Part shown: positions 30,015 to 38,701 of the stretch, piece by piece
How the letters are laid out: each line of letters starts with the position of its first letter
How positions within the stretch are numbered: position 1 is the first letter of the stretch
Assembly: GCF_008386505.1 (NCBI RefSeq)
Contig: NZ_VUNZ01000004.1
Span: 124,001 to 188,000 of the forward strand
Origin: Chryseobacterium sediminis
GTDB lineage: Bacteria > Bacteroidota > Bacteroidia > Flavobacteriales > Weeksellaceae
Direction of reading: 5' to 3'
DNA: 64,000 nt
Translations under genes and position numbers: made by a program
The notes under the pieces: model-generated
Seen by the model: the letters and a program-made list of their open reading frames with translations, nothing else
Databases searched by the model: none
Told to the model about the DNA's origin: nothing

Positions 30015-31022
30015 CTAACTGTTTTTCCCATGCAGCAGCTTATTAATCTTTCTCCTCGTCTGTACAGACACTTTATAAGCTTCATCACGGAGTTTCTGTA
30101 TTTTTCCTACAGGTTGAAAAAAGATCTTACTTTCAAAAGGATTGAATGATAGCAGCTCATTTGTACAATTGCGTGAATCCAGCAAGGAATCTTTGTTGAT
30201 TCTGACTTCACCAATTTTAATATAAGGAGAGTCTTTCCACTCCACATTCAGTTTGTTGACCGGCTGGTCCTTTAAATCATAGCAAATCTGTATCATAACA
30301 TCTGCCGTGAAATTATGAGTTTGAAGGTAGTTTGTCAAAGAATCTTTGACCTTCTGCTTCCTGCCTGTATTTTTATCAACAGATTTTGGACTTAGCTTTA
30401 TTTTAATGATTTGATCTCCCAAGCGGTAAGCACCTACAGAATAATAATCAAAGGACAGAATAAAATCATTTCTTTTACCTATCAGCTGGATCATATTACG
30501 AAACATATCACCCGTCAATGCAGAAGGAATTACTTTAATTATCTGAATAAGCATAGGAAAGAGACTTCTCCACTTTTTAATGTAAAATTTATTGATAGCG
30601 GTAAAGAGTTTCAGAAAAGTAGACACAGAATTAATGGGAAACAAAGGAAAATTCACCAATGGATAGTTGGCAAGCAATCCACCGTTCTCATCCTTGATCT
30701 GTACAGCAAACCCATAAGCAGGAATATCTTTTTTTGAATTTTGAATTTTCAGCTGAGCATTGGAAAACCGGATGGTCAGATCAAATTTTTCCTTATCAAA
30801 ATAGGGCTGCAGTGATTCCGGAATGTCAGGTTCAGTCCAGAAAGTTCCCTTTGCTACCGCATACGTTTTAGCATGGGCATTTCTTGTCGCATAATTGACG
30901 TCACTGATGGAAGAGGATTGTTCAACAAAATCCGCAATTGTTTTTTTATTGATTTCCAGAAGTTTTTTTTCCTCCTCATTCAGTTCATCAAACTTCTTAT
31001 TATATTTTAATGGATTTGGCAT
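30015..31022 (-). CDS. Catalase-like heme-fold protein
   Basis: A 335-residue protein that resembles the catalase-fold 'catalase family' proteins. ATRNAHAKTYAVAKGTFW near residue 45 holds the distal-histidine-like segment. Later text, LSFNPFESKIFFQPVGKIQK, followed by Arg/Tyr-rich RDEAYKVSVQTRRK, matches the region of the proximal heme ligand in these short catalase relatives. It is shorter than a classical catalase and lacks a signal peptide. Such proteins may be peroxidases or lipid-peroxide-converting enzymes. It stands alone on the minus strand; about 300 bases upstream are AT-rich with no gene. Confidence 0.75.
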   Translation of the reverse strand: MPNPLKYNKKFDELNEEEKKLLEINKKTIADFVEQSSSISDVNYATRNAHAKTYAVAKGTFWTEPDIPESLQPYFDKEKFDLTIRFSNAQLKIQNSKKDIPAYGFAVQIKDENGGLLANYPLVNFPLFPINSVSTFLKLFTAINKFYIKKWRSLFPMLIQIIKVIPSALTGDMFRNMIQLIGKRNDFILSFDYYSVGAYRLGDQIIKIKLSPKSVDKNTGRKQKVKDSLTNYLQTHNFTADVMIQICYDLKDQPVNKLNVEWKDSPYIKIGEVRINKDSLLDSRNCTNELLSFNPFESKIFFQPVGKIQKLRDEAYKVSVQTRRKINKLLHGKNS

Positions 31023-31296
31023 TTAGTTTTTAAAATCCAATTATAACGCCAAGTTTCGGAATCTGTGTTAAATAAGTATTACAATTATTTGAATTTTGTT
31101 GAAAAGGAGCTTAGAAATAAAGAAATGTAAGACAATATGATTATTGTTTTTTAATTAATAATATATTTAACTTATTGATTATTAGTATTAATTTGTTTTA
31201 AATAAGAATAAATTAAAACGTTTTGTTGGAAATAGGAATGGCCTGGATTTTTAAACTTCCAGCCCCGGGCTTCCATCTTCCAACCTTAAAAAGCCT

Positions 31297-31304
31297 TATC
31301 TTTG
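31297..31304 (+). promoter_or_regulatory. -7 promoter element of the FKBP gene
   Basis: TATCTTTG matches TAnnTTTG; the ATG at 31320 lies 15 bases after it, so the leader is very short. Confidence 0.7.
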
Positions 31305-31319
31305 TAAAAAATTTATAAT

Positions 31320-31754
31320 ATGGGAGTAGCAGATATGTTATTTAAACGTAAAAAAGAATTAGCAGAAAAGAACCTGAAAGATGGTAAAGAATATATGGAA
31401 GAGTATGGTAAGAGAGAAAGCGTTGTGCAGTTACCAAGCGGCTTACAATACGAAATCATTACCGAAGGAGATGGTGCGAAACCAGGACCTAAGTCTACTG
31501 TAAAATGCCATTATCACGGTACCACTATTTCCGGTAAAGTATTTGACAGCTCAGTAAAAAGAGGTACACCTGCATCTTTCCCTCTAAACAGAGTAATTTC
31601 AGGTTGGACAGAAGCGCTTCAGCTGATGCCGGTTGGAAGTAAGTGGAGATTGATCATTCCACCGCACTTAGCATATGGAGATCAGGAGATCAGCAAAGAA
31701 ATCGGGCCAAACAGTACGCTTGTTTTTGAAGTTGAATTGCTGGATATTAAATAA
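31320..31754 (+). CDS. FKBP-type peptidyl-prolyl isomerase
   Basis: A 144-residue protein with a short helical N-terminus (ADMLFKRKKELAEKNLKDGK) and a complete FKBP domain from residue 42: VKCHYHGTTISGKVFDSS, then VISGWTEALQLMPVGSKW, then IPPHLAYGD and the closing LVFEVELLDI. These enzymes speed proline isomerisation during folding. There is no signal peptide, so this is the cytoplasmic FklB-like type. It has its own promoter and terminator. Confidence 0.95.
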   Translation: MGVADMLFKRKKELAEKNLKDGKEYMEEYGKRESVVQLPSGLQYEIITEGDGAKPGPKSTVKCHYHGTTISGKVFDSSVKRGTPASFPLNRVISGWTEALQLMPVGSKWRLIIPPHLAYGDQEISKEIGPNSTLVFEVELLDIK

Positions 31755-31773
31755 TCCTTCTTAAAAATAGATT

Positions 31774-31807
31774 AAAAATTTACCTGATTTCAGGTAAATT
31801 TTTTTAT
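31774..31807 (+). terminator. Terminator after the FKBP gene
   Basis: AAATTTACCTGA pairs perfectly with TCAGGTAAATTT around a two-base centre, followed by T. Confidence 0.92.
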
Positions 31808-31897
31808 TTGTACTATATTCGTATTGTAAATTGTAAAGCAAAGGTGACAGAAAAAGATTTGTTTTATAATACTCTGGTAACACAAAAATATGACTGA

Positions 31898-32848
31898 ATG
31901 AAAAAACTCTTCTACCTTCTTGCTGCGGTGAGCTTACTGGTATCCTGTGTTTCCAAAAAGAACCAGGCAATCCAGCAGAATATTCTTACCCTTAAGGACA
32001 GCTACTGTAAAGCACCCTTTAAGTATAATTACAATAATAAACTTCCGTCTTATAATTCGGATTCTATTTTAACGGCGAATAAAGAACTCAACGGAATGTT
32101 TACCGATCAGAGTATTTTAATTTTAAATGCTTTGGGTAATCTTGATGATGTTCACAAAATCATCGAGCTTAAAAAAGATTCTTCCCTCACCTCACAGGTA
32201 AAAATATTGCAGCTTAAAACCAAAATCAACAGCAGAATTACCATTGCCTTAACAGAACTGGATGCCGTAGCTGCAGAATTTGACTGTGAAGGAGAGCGAG
32301 TGGCTCAGATTGGAAGTTATGTGGATAATCTGAATGCCTCCAGAAATAATAAACTGATTTTATATTCTATCATTGCCGGAGCAGCCTCATCCATTGCGGG
32401 AGGAATTGTGAAAAGTGACGGCTGGGATAATGCAATTGGTATTGGAGGGGGGATTATAGGAGCAGGGTTTGGGTTGGCAACTCTTAATCCTAAAGGAAAA
32501 AAAGTAGAATTTATCCATCAGAGAAATCTTTTGAGGGATATCTGGAAAGAAAAGCTGGAGTCTCCAAACTTCCCACCTTTCATCTGGTATATGTATACCG
32601 AGAAAAAATTTTCCAACAAAGAAGAATTTTCCATCATAGGAAATATGAAACAGAGATGGCTTCATTATCAGTTTGATGATGTAAAAGAAGCTGCAGATAA
32701 GTCTGTGATCTTCAGCGACGGAGGATTTTACAGAGCAGATGATCTTAATAACCGTGCTGCCATGCTCAATCAGATGCAGTCAGCAACCCGTACCATTAAT
32801 CAGAATATTAATTATCTGCTGCTTGATCTGGATAAATTAATCCTTTAA
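31898..32848 (+). CDS. Lipoprotein with glycine-rich hydrophobic hairpin, unknown
   Basis: A 316-residue predicted lipoprotein with lipobox LVSC, so Cys17 should be lipidated. The middle holds two short Gly/Ala/Ile-rich hydrophobic stretches (IIAGAASSIAGGIV and IGIGGGIIGAGFGLA, about residues 155-195) that look like a membrane-inserting hairpin. The flanking parts are helical and charged. I do not recognise a family. It is a single gene between the FKBP and the Rrf2 gene. Possible roles are envelope integrity or pore formation; none is shown. Confidence 0.7.
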   Translation: MKKLFYLLAAVSLLVSCVSKKNQAIQQNILTLKDSYCKAPFKYNYNNKLPSYNSDSILTANKELNGMFTDQSILILNALGNLDDVHKIIELKKDSSLTSQVKILQLKTKINSRITIALTELDAVAAEFDCEGERVAQIGSYVDNLNASRNNKLILYSIIAGAASSIAGGIVKSDGWDNAIGIGGGIIGAGFGLATLNPKGKKVEFIHQRNLLRDIWKEKLESPNFPPFIWYMYTEKKFSNKEEFSIIGNMKQRWLHYQFDDVKEAADKSVIFSDGGFYRADDLNNRAAMLNQMQSATRTINQNINYLLLDLDKLIL

Positions 32849-32854
32849 GAAAAA

Positions 32855-32900
32855 TTTAACTGTAATAAATTTTGTTACAGTTAAAAAATGTTTATCTTTG
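32855..32900 (+). promoter_or_regulatory. Rrf2 operator (site 1) and promoter
   Basis: The inverted repeat TTTAACTGTAA (32855-32865) and TTACAGTTAAA (32875-32885) contains TGTAATAAATTTTGTTACA (32861-32879). The same 19 bases occur in reverse complement at 33343-33361. The -7 box TATCTTTG follows at 32893-32900. The regulator encoded just downstream is the obvious binder. Confidence 0.85.
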
Positions 32901-32913
32901 CAGAGTAATTACA

Positions 32914-33324
32914 ATGAACAATACAAGATTTGCTACGGCAATACATATTATGACCTTATTGGCGAAGAGCCCTCAGGAGTGGCTTACTTCCGAGTGGATT
33001 GCCGGTAGTATCAATGTAAATCCGGTGATTATCCGAAAGGAAATCAGCGTATTAAGAGAAGCAGGTATGATTATTAGCAGACAGGGAAAAGAAGGAGGAA
33101 GTCAGCTTGGAAAAAATGCTGAATTGATCACCATTTCGGAGATCTATAAAGCAGTAAAAAATACAGAAGTATTAGGTAAAAAAAACCAAAATCCCAATCC
33201 GGCGTGTAGTGTTGGAAAGGAAATTAACGTTCATTTAAATACATTATTTGAAGAAACAGATCAATTGGTAGTAAAGTTTTTAGGAGACAAGTCACTACAG
33301 GAATTCACAGACCAGTTTGAATAA
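32914..33324 (+). CDS. Rrf2-family transcriptional regulator
   Basis: A 136-residue winged-helix regulator. It starts MNNTRFATAIHIM; the frame is open 14 codons upstream, but that stretch lies in the promoter and operator. The DNA-binding helices are WLTSEWIAGSINVNPVIIRKEISVLREAGMI (in two adjoining parts, about residues 26-57), followed by the wing GKEGGSQLG. It has only one Cys (in NPACSVGK), so it should not carry an Fe-S cluster as IscR does. This places it nearer the YwnA/CymR-like members. Twin operators suggest autoregulation and control of the NmrA-like gene that follows. Confidence 0.88.
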   Translation: MNNTRFATAIHIMTLLAKSPQEWLTSEWIAGSINVNPVIIRKEISVLREAGMIISRQGKEGGSQLGKNAELITISEIYKAVKNTEVLGKKNQNPNPACSVGKEINVHLNTLFEETDQLVVKFLGDKSLQEFTDQFE

Positions 33325-33342
33325 AGATTTTTTAGCCTTAAA

Positions 33343-33361
33343 TGTAACAAAATTTATTACA
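33343..33361 (+). promoter_or_regulatory. Rrf2 operator (site 2)
   Basis: TGTAACAAAATTTATTACA is the exact reverse complement of the core of site 1. It lies 23 bases before the NmrA-like gene and 19 bases after the Rrf2 stop. Confidence 0.85.
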
Positions 33362-33383
33362 ATTTAATTAAAAATAAAACATT

Positions 33384-34037
33384 ATGAAAAAAGTAGCAGT
33401 AATTGGTGCAACAGGATTTGTAGGGGCACACGTCGTAACAGAATTAGCAGATAGAGGATATGCTGTAGAAGCATTGGTAAGAGATGCATCCAAAGTAAAA
33501 TCACAGGAGAATGTAACAGCAAAAAGCGTTGATGTAAACAATGTAGATGAATTGGCTGAAGCATTAAAAGGAAGTGATGCGGTAATCAGTACCTTCAATG
33601 CAGGATGGACGAATCCTAATCTTTACAACGATTTTTTGAATGGCTCTGAGAATATTCAAAAAGCAGTAGAACAGTCAGGCGTAAAAAGACTTATCGTAGT
33701 AGGTGGAGCAGGAAGCCTTTATACTCCGGACAATGTACAGATTGTAGACACCCCTGATTTCCCTGAAGCTTACAAGCCAGGAGCAACAGCAGCCAGAGAC
33801 TATTTAAACAAGATTAAGGAAAACAACACTTTGGATTGGACATTCTTCAGCCCTGCAGTAGAAATGAACCAGGCTAATGTAGGAGAAAGAACAGGAAAAT
33901 ACAGAACATCATTAGAAACTCCCGTATTTGATGAAAACGGAAGAAGCCGTCTGTCTGTAGAAGATGTAGCCGTAGTTTTGGTAGATGAGCTGGAACAGAA
34001 TAACCATATCAGAGAACGTTTTACAGCAGCATATTAA
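33384..34037 (+). CDS. NmrA/atypical-SDR NAD(P)-binding protein
   Basis: A 217-residue Rossmann-fold protein starting KKVAVIGATGFVGAHV, which contains the GxTGFxG dinucleotide loop. Later VVGGAGSLYTPD and TFFSPAVEM fit atypical short-chain dehydrogenases of the YwnB/NmrA group. Such proteins act as NAD(P)H-dependent reductases or redox sensors. An Rrf2 gene lies directly upstream, and an operator copy sits in the 59-base gap, so it is a target of that regulator. In other bacteria Rrf2 regulators and NmrA-like proteins are often neighbours. Confidence 0.9.
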   Translation: MKKVAVIGATGFVGAHVVTELADRGYAVEALVRDASKVKSQENVTAKSVDVNNVDELAEALKGSDAVISTFNAGWTNPNLYNDFLNGSENIQKAVEQSGVKRLIVVGGAGSLYTPDNVQIVDTPDFPEAYKPGATAARDYLNKIKENNTLDWTFFSPAVEMNQANVGERTGKYRTSLETPVFDENGRSRLSVEDVAVVLVDELEQNNHIRERFTAAY

Positions 34038-34052
34038 TACAAAAGAACAGAA

Positions 34053-35225
34053 ATGATACAAAAGAAATTATTGTCGTTATTAGCGCTGTTGGGATTTATC
34101 AGCATATTTGCCGGAAATCTCAAAGTGAAAGTATATAATCCGGGAACCAAAGCTATCTTTCCAATTACTTCCACCATTATTTACGGAGATAAAGATGCCA
34201 TTCTCGTTGATGCTCAATTTCAGAAACAATATGCAGAACAGCTTGTGAAAGAAATAAAAGCAACAGGAAAGAACCTGAAAACAGTTTTTATTTCTCACAG
34301 TGATCCTGATTTTTATTTTGGACTGGATGTCATCAGAAAAGCTTTTCCTAAGGCAAAGATCATTTCAACAGCACAGACAGCTTATCTGATATCAGCTTCA
34401 AAAGATGATAAAATGGGAGTGTGGAAACCACAGTTGAAAGCAGATGCTCCATCAGAAATTATCGTTCCTGAAGCAGCCGTTTCAATTCCTGATCTTGAAG
34501 GAAACAAAATTGAAATCAGACAAAATCCTGAAGATCCGGCACACAGTTTTCTTTGGATTCCTTCCATTAAAACTATTGTTGGCGGGATTTCGGTTTCTGT
34601 AGGTTCTCATCTTTGGATGGCAGACACTCAGAATGCAAAGGCAATTGATCAGTGGATAGGGCAGATTGATGCAATGAAAGCTTTGAAGCCGGAGCAGGTA
34701 ATTCCTTCTCATTTTGCAGAACTTTCTACCGCTCCACAATCTCTTGATTTTGTGAAAAGCTATTTGGAAAACTATAAACAGGCAGTGGCAGAAAATAAAA
34801 CTTCGTCTTCTATTGTAGATTTTATGGTTAAAAAATACCCTGATCTTCCAGGAAAAGAAGAACTGGAAATGGGAGTGAAAGTTTATCTTAAAGAAATAGA
34901 TTGGGATCTAAAATCACCTTATCCGGCAATCGGGAATAAAGTAGAAGTAGATTTTGGAGCGGTAAAATTCCTTCTGGATTTTAAAGATAACAAAACAATG
35001 ACTTTCACCGGAACAGCCGGAAGTTCAAAAAACAGTACAGATACTGTAGAATATACGGTTGTAGAAGTCGCAAAGAATGTTTTTATGGTGTATTGGCATG
35101 AGCCACATCTTGGTTTCAATGTAACCCATATTCAGGATTATAACAAAAATATAGTATATTCAAATATTGCAGGTCCTGATGGTACATTTACTCATCCGAA
35201 AGGAACCCTTAAGATTTTGAAGTAA
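34053..35225 (+). CDS. Exported MBL-fold protein fused to a MoaF-like C-terminal domain
   Basis: A 390-residue protein with a signal peptide (cleavage near residue 21, IFAG). The first ~230 residues are a metallo-beta-lactamase fold, but the usual HxHxDH is replaced by HSDPDFYF, a known sub-branch with an altered metal site. Later SHLWMAD and IPSHF may supply other ligands. Residues ~290-390 (KTMTFTGTAGSSKNSTDTVEY onwards, in part, with VFMVYWHEPHLGFNVTHIQD) resemble the MoaF C-terminal lipocalin-like domain. It starts 15 bases after the NmrA-like gene, so it probably belongs to the Rrf2 regulon. The substrate is unknown. Confidence 0.78.
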   Translation: MIQKKLLSLLALLGFISIFAGNLKVKVYNPGTKAIFPITSTIIYGDKDAILVDAQFQKQYAEQLVKEIKATGKNLKTVFISHSDPDFYFGLDVIRKAFPKAKIISTAQTAYLISASKDDKMGVWKPQLKADAPSEIIVPEAAVSIPDLEGNKIEIRQNPEDPAHSFLWIPSIKTIVGGISVSVGSHLWMADTQNAKAIDQWIGQIDAMKALKPEQVIPSHFAELSTAPQSLDFVKSYLENYKQAVAENKTSSSIVDFMVKKYPDLPGKEELEMGVKVYLKEIDWDLKSPYPAIGNKVEVDFGAVKFLLDFKDNKTMTFTGTAGSSKNSTDTVEYTVVEVAKNVFMVYWHEPHLGFNVTHIQDYNKNIVYSNIAGPDGTFTHPKGTLKILK

Positions 35226-35235
35226 TGATAAAAAT

Positions 35236-35270
35236 CAAAAGTACATGTAAATTTCACATGTACTTTTTTA
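35236..35270 (+). terminator. Terminator of the Rrf2-regulated operon
   Basis: AAAAGTACATGT pairs perfectly with ACATGTACTTTT around a 7-base loop, followed by T. Confidence 0.93.
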
Positions 35271-35374
35271 TTATATTTAGTGATACCTTTAGGGGATAGA
35301 ATCTTTCTGAAAATCTATGTTGAGCAAAGATTCCAAATCTATGAATGAAATTTTTACAATCAATTAATAACCAA

Positions 35375-36055
35375 ATGAAATCAATTAAATTTTTGCCTTT
35401 ATTATTACTATTGTCTATGTTCAGTTGTGGTAAATTGGCTACAACATCTGAGGATAAAAAATCTGTTGACGAAATTCTTAAGTTTTATGGAGGCTATGTT
35501 GAAACGATGAAAGGAGTGCAAACACTGAATGGAGAATCCGGTGATTTTTTTGAAGTGGAGATTAAAGACAGTAAACTGATCAATAGCCAGCCTCAAAGAG
35601 CTGTATCCAATGCTGCCAATATTGCATTTATAATTTTTCAGAATCAAAAACCTGGAGAATATGATGTTATTAAAACAAAATTACTTTTATCAGACGGGGC
35701 TAGTTTTACAAAATCATTCACTCAAAAAGAACTGCAGGAAGTAAAGGATCTGTATCCGGAAATTAATAAGATCAACTCATTGTTGATTAATAAAGATGAC
35801 AACGGAATTCTTGAAATGTTTGAACCAAAATTTAAGCCTAAAAAGGAATTAGTCAAAGAAACAATTTCAAGAATGGATTCTCAACTAGGCCCGATTACAG
35901 AAATACAGTTTCAGGGATTTGAGTTTCTGGATAATCCCAATCTGGGACAGATAATCTTAATAAGAGAAGTAAGCAAAAGAGATAAGGTTTTCCCGTTTAT
36001 CAATGTAGCATTTGACAGAAAGACTAAAAAAATGCTGAACATTGAATTTCCATAA
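35375..36055 (+). CDS. Lipoprotein of unknown function
   Basis: A 226-residue protein starting MKSIKFLPLLLLLSMFSCGK; the lipobox FSC gives a lipidated Cys18. An in-frame ATG 10 codons upstream would put a polar stretch before the signal and is less likely. The rest is a mixed alpha/beta domain rich in Lys, Asp and Phe, with no motif I know. It stands alone before a terminator shared with the M23 peptidase gene. Confidence 0.7.
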   Translation: MKSIKFLPLLLLLSMFSCGKLATTSEDKKSVDEILKFYGGYVETMKGVQTLNGESGDFFEVEIKDSKLINSQPQRAVSNAANIAFIIFQNQKPGEYDVIKTKLLLSDGASFTKSFTQKELQEVKDLYPEINKINSLLINKDDNGILEMFEPKFKPKKELVKETISRMDSQLGPITEIQFQGFEFLDNPNLGQIILIREVSKRDKVFPFINVAFDRKTKKMLNIEFP

Positions 36056-36101
36056 GAATAAAATACACATAACGTATCCGGAATCTGGGTAATATCAAAA
36101 T

Positions 36102-36138
36102 AAAAGAAGGCTGTTCATACTGAGCAGCCTTTCTTTTT
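36102..36138. terminator. Bidirectional terminator between lipoprotein and M23 genes
   Basis: AAAGAAGGCTG pairs with CAGCCTTTCTTT over most positions, with A and T runs on the two sides. It can serve both convergent genes. Confidence 0.8.
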
Positions 36139-37159
36139 ATAGATTCATAAACAATTTCGGATTAATCGGAGTATTGTTTTTGTGTACTTCATAATGAAGA
36201 TGAGGACCGGTAGAACGTCCGGAATTTCCGGATTTGGCAATCACCTGACCTACTTTTACTTTATCATTTACTTTAGATACAAGTTGAGATAAGTGTCCGT
36301 ACAGCGTTGCCAGCCCGTTTCCGTGAGAAACAATTACACAGTTTCCGTAGCCTCCTTTCTGTCCGGAAAAAATAATTGTTCCGGCAGCCGCAGCTCTTAC
36401 ATCAGAACCGTAGGCAACAGCAATGTCCAGTCCTTTATGGAATTGCATCTGATCGGCTTCAGCAGGTGCATTGTTTTTTTCAGCAGTTTTAGCAACTGTA
36501 GTTCCAGTCACAGTTTTTGTAGTAGAAGGAGCTGATGTTGCTGCTACAGGAGCAGCTTTTGGAGTAACCATCACTTTTACCTCCCTTTTATTTCCATAGC
36601 TGTCTGTAAGTTCAACAATTTTTTCAACAGGTTCAGCTTTTACTTCAGGCTTTGGAGTTGCAGCCACTACTGGTTTTGCTTCCGCTGCAGCACTCGTTTT
36701 TACCGAAGCGAAAACAGTTTTGAATGGGATAGGATTTTTTCTCACTCCAAAATTAGAAGAAATATATCCGTCTGTAGGCATACCTAACGGAACCTGCATC
36801 AGTTTTTTCTGAAGATCCATCAGATATTGGCTGTACCGGTTTGCCTGTTTGGAAAGATAAATAGAATTTGAAATACTGTCCTGGTTGAGCATCATCAGTT
36901 TTTCGTTGGTAATGTCTTTGGACTTCAGGAAGGAGTTGAGTTGAGCCACAGTCTGATCTACGAGTGTAAGATCAGTTTTCATTTTTAGATAATCTACACT
37001 GTCTTTTTCAGTGTTTATTTTTACAAGATTGACTTCGTAGGTTTTGTCGTCTCTTTCAGAAAAGAGCTTTGCAATGAAGACACCTTGTGCAAAAACTACT
37101 AGCAAAAGTCCTCCCAGGAGAATGTTTACGTTCTTCTTGCTGTTTAGAAATTTTTTCAT
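36137..37159 (-). CDS. M23 (LytM-type) peptidase with long internal insert
   Basis: A 340-residue membrane-anchored cell-wall peptidase. The start at 37159 gives MKKFLNSKKN; one N-terminal membrane helix (residues 12-32) is followed by a helical stalk. The M23 domain has its zinc ligands: HKGLD (His231, Asp235), the active-site His in SHGNGLATLYGHL, and GPHLHYEV (His310, His312). The opening strand SSNFGVRKNPIPFKT is separated from HKGLD by about 80 Ala/Pro/Lys/Thr-rich residues, where this family normally has almost none. The enzyme should cut peptidoglycan peptides and is exported. The low-complexity insert is the odd feature. Confidence 0.88.
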   Translation of the reverse strand: MKKFLNSKKNVNILLGGLLLVVFAQGVFIAKLFSERDDKTYEVNLVKINTEKDSVDYLKMKTDLTLVDQTVAQLNSFLKSKDITNEKLMMLNQDSISNSIYLSKQANRYSQYLMDLQKKLMQVPLGMPTDGYISSNFGVRKNPIPFKTVFASVKTSAAAEAKPVVAATPKPEVKAEPVEKIVELTDSYGNKREVKVMVTPKAAPVAATSAPSTTKTVTGTTVAKTAEKNNAPAEADQMQFHKGLDIAVAYGSDVRAAAAGTIIFSGQKGGYGNCVIVSHGNGLATLYGHLSQLVSKVNDKVKVGQVIAKSGNSGRSTGPHLHYEVHKNNTPINPKLFMNL

Positions 37160-37359
37160 ATTTCTTCTCTTAGTAAATTTAAAACGGTTTTGAAGCTGCA
37201 AATTTAATTAAAAATAAGCTTTGTGGGTTATTTTTATTTAAAATTCAGTTTTTTCTGTATTTAACGGTTAATTAGCTATTTAATTGTGTTGAAGTGTTAA
37301 TTTTTTCAGAAAATGGCGTTTATCATAGTTTCAAAGCATTTGTTACGTCTTTGTTTTAA

Positions 37360-37367
37360 TATCTTTG
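37360..37367 (+). promoter_or_regulatory. -7 promoter element of gpsA
   Basis: TATCTTTG matches TAnnTTTG and lies 17 bases before the ATG at 37385. This rules out the longer upstream start for gpsA. Confidence 0.7.
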
Positions 37368-37384
37368 CAGTTCACATTCCAATT

Positions 37385-38425
37385 ATGGCTAAAAAGAAAA
37401 TTATTTCAGAATCTTCGAATCCAAAAAAGAATAAAAAGGATATTTCTGTAGGAGTTGTAGGGAGCGGAAGTTTTGCAACCGCTATCGTAAAAATGCTTGT
37501 TGAAAACTGCAAAGTTGTACACTGGTGCGTAAGAAGTGAATTTGTAAAAGGAGCTATCGAGCTTCGTGGGCACAACCCAACGTATCTTACAGCCGCTCAC
37601 TTTAATCTGAAAAGCTTAAAATTAACAACGGATATCAATGAACTGGTTTCTGCTTGTGACGTTATTGTTTTGGCAACTCCGTCTATCTACCTGTCTGATA
37701 CACTGGATAAGATGACCTGTGATTATTCAGATAAGATCTTTATCTCTGCAATTAAAGGGATTATTCCTAAAGTAAATGATGTGGTAGCTCATTATCTGCG
37801 TGATGAATTTAAAATCGGGTTCAGAAATCAGGCGGTTATCGCAGGGCCTTGTCATGCCGAGGAGGTAGCGATGGAAAGACTTTCTTACCTTACCATTGCG
37901 GCAGTAGAAGATGAAACGGCTGAAAAACTTGAAGGAATTTTCAGCTCAGACTTTATTAAAGTACATACAAGTAAAGATATTTTAGGAAATGAATACAGTG
38001 CCATTCTTAAAAATATTTTTGCAATAGGAGCGGGAATCGCAAGTGGTTTAGGGTATGGAGATAACTTTACCGCTGTTTTTGTTTCCAATGCAATCCGTGA
38101 AATGGAAGCGTTCCTGGAAGCAATCTATGAAGCACCGAGAGATGTAAATGAAAGTGCTTATCTGGGTGACCTTCTGGTGACTGCTTATTCACTTTTCTCA
38201 AGAAACAGAAACCTTGGGAATCTTATCGGGAAAGGGTATACCGTAAGATCTGCTATTCAGTCTATGAATATGGTGGCGGAAGGTTATTATGCAGCAGATT
38301 CTATTTATAAAACAGCAAAACAGAAAAATCTTAAACTGCCAATTATAGATACTGTTTATGCCATTCTTTATGAAGGTAAAAATGCCGAAAAACAGTTTAA
38401 AAAACTGACTGCAAAATTGAACTAA
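37385..38425 (+). CDS. gpsA: Glycerol-3-phosphate dehydrogenase [NAD(P)+]
   Basis: A 346-residue GpsA. After a Lys-rich, disordered N-terminal 20 residues comes the Rossmann motif VGVVGSGSFATAIVKM. Further marks are VILATPS-type text (IVLATPSIYL), ISAIKGI, the substrate segment VIAGPCHAEEV and NEYSAILKNIFAIGAGIASGLGYGDN, which holds the catalytic lysine. It reduces dihydroxyacetone phosphate to sn-glycerol 3-phosphate for phospholipid synthesis. The start was chosen at MAKKK because the promoter lies upstream within the longer frame. It stands alone and is followed by a terminator. Confidence 0.93.
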   Translation: MAKKKIISESSNPKKNKKDISVGVVGSGSFATAIVKMLVENCKVVHWCVRSEFVKGAIELRGHNPTYLTAAHFNLKSLKLTTDINELVSACDVIVLATPSIYLSDTLDKMTCDYSDKIFISAIKGIIPKVNDVVAHYLRDEFKIGFRNQAVIAGPCHAEEVAMERLSYLTIAAVEDETAEKLEGIFSSDFIKVHTSKDILGNEYSAILKNIFAIGAGIASGLGYGDNFTAVFVSNAIREMEAFLEAIYEAPRDVNESAYLGDLLVTAYSLFSRNRNLGNLIGKGYTVRSAIQSMNMVAEGYYAADSIYKTAKQKNLKLPIIDTVYAILYEGKNAEKQFKKLTAKLN

Positions 38426-38473
38426 AATAATAGGCTTTATTAATAAAAACCTGTCTGTAAAATAAAATTAACT

Positions 38474-38510
38474 GAAACTTAAGCATTCCAATGCTTAAGT
38501 TTTTTTTATG
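38474..38510 (+). terminator. Terminator after gpsA
   Basis: AAACTTAAGCATT (38475-38487) pairs perfectly with AATGCTTAAGTTT (38490-38502), with a following T-run. Confidence 0.93.
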
Positions 38511-38701
38511 TCATTTAATGATTTAGGAGGTATAATGATCTAATATTATCAATCATTTCAATGATGTTTTATTGAAATTTTCCATAGCTTTTTGTTGTGT
38601 ACTAAAGAAGTGTTTTTGAAGCAAAAAATAACGTGTTAAAATCGTTAAACGCGTTCCAGTTTTTAAAACTTTTCCCGAAATTTGAAGTAAAATTTAAAAT
38701 T

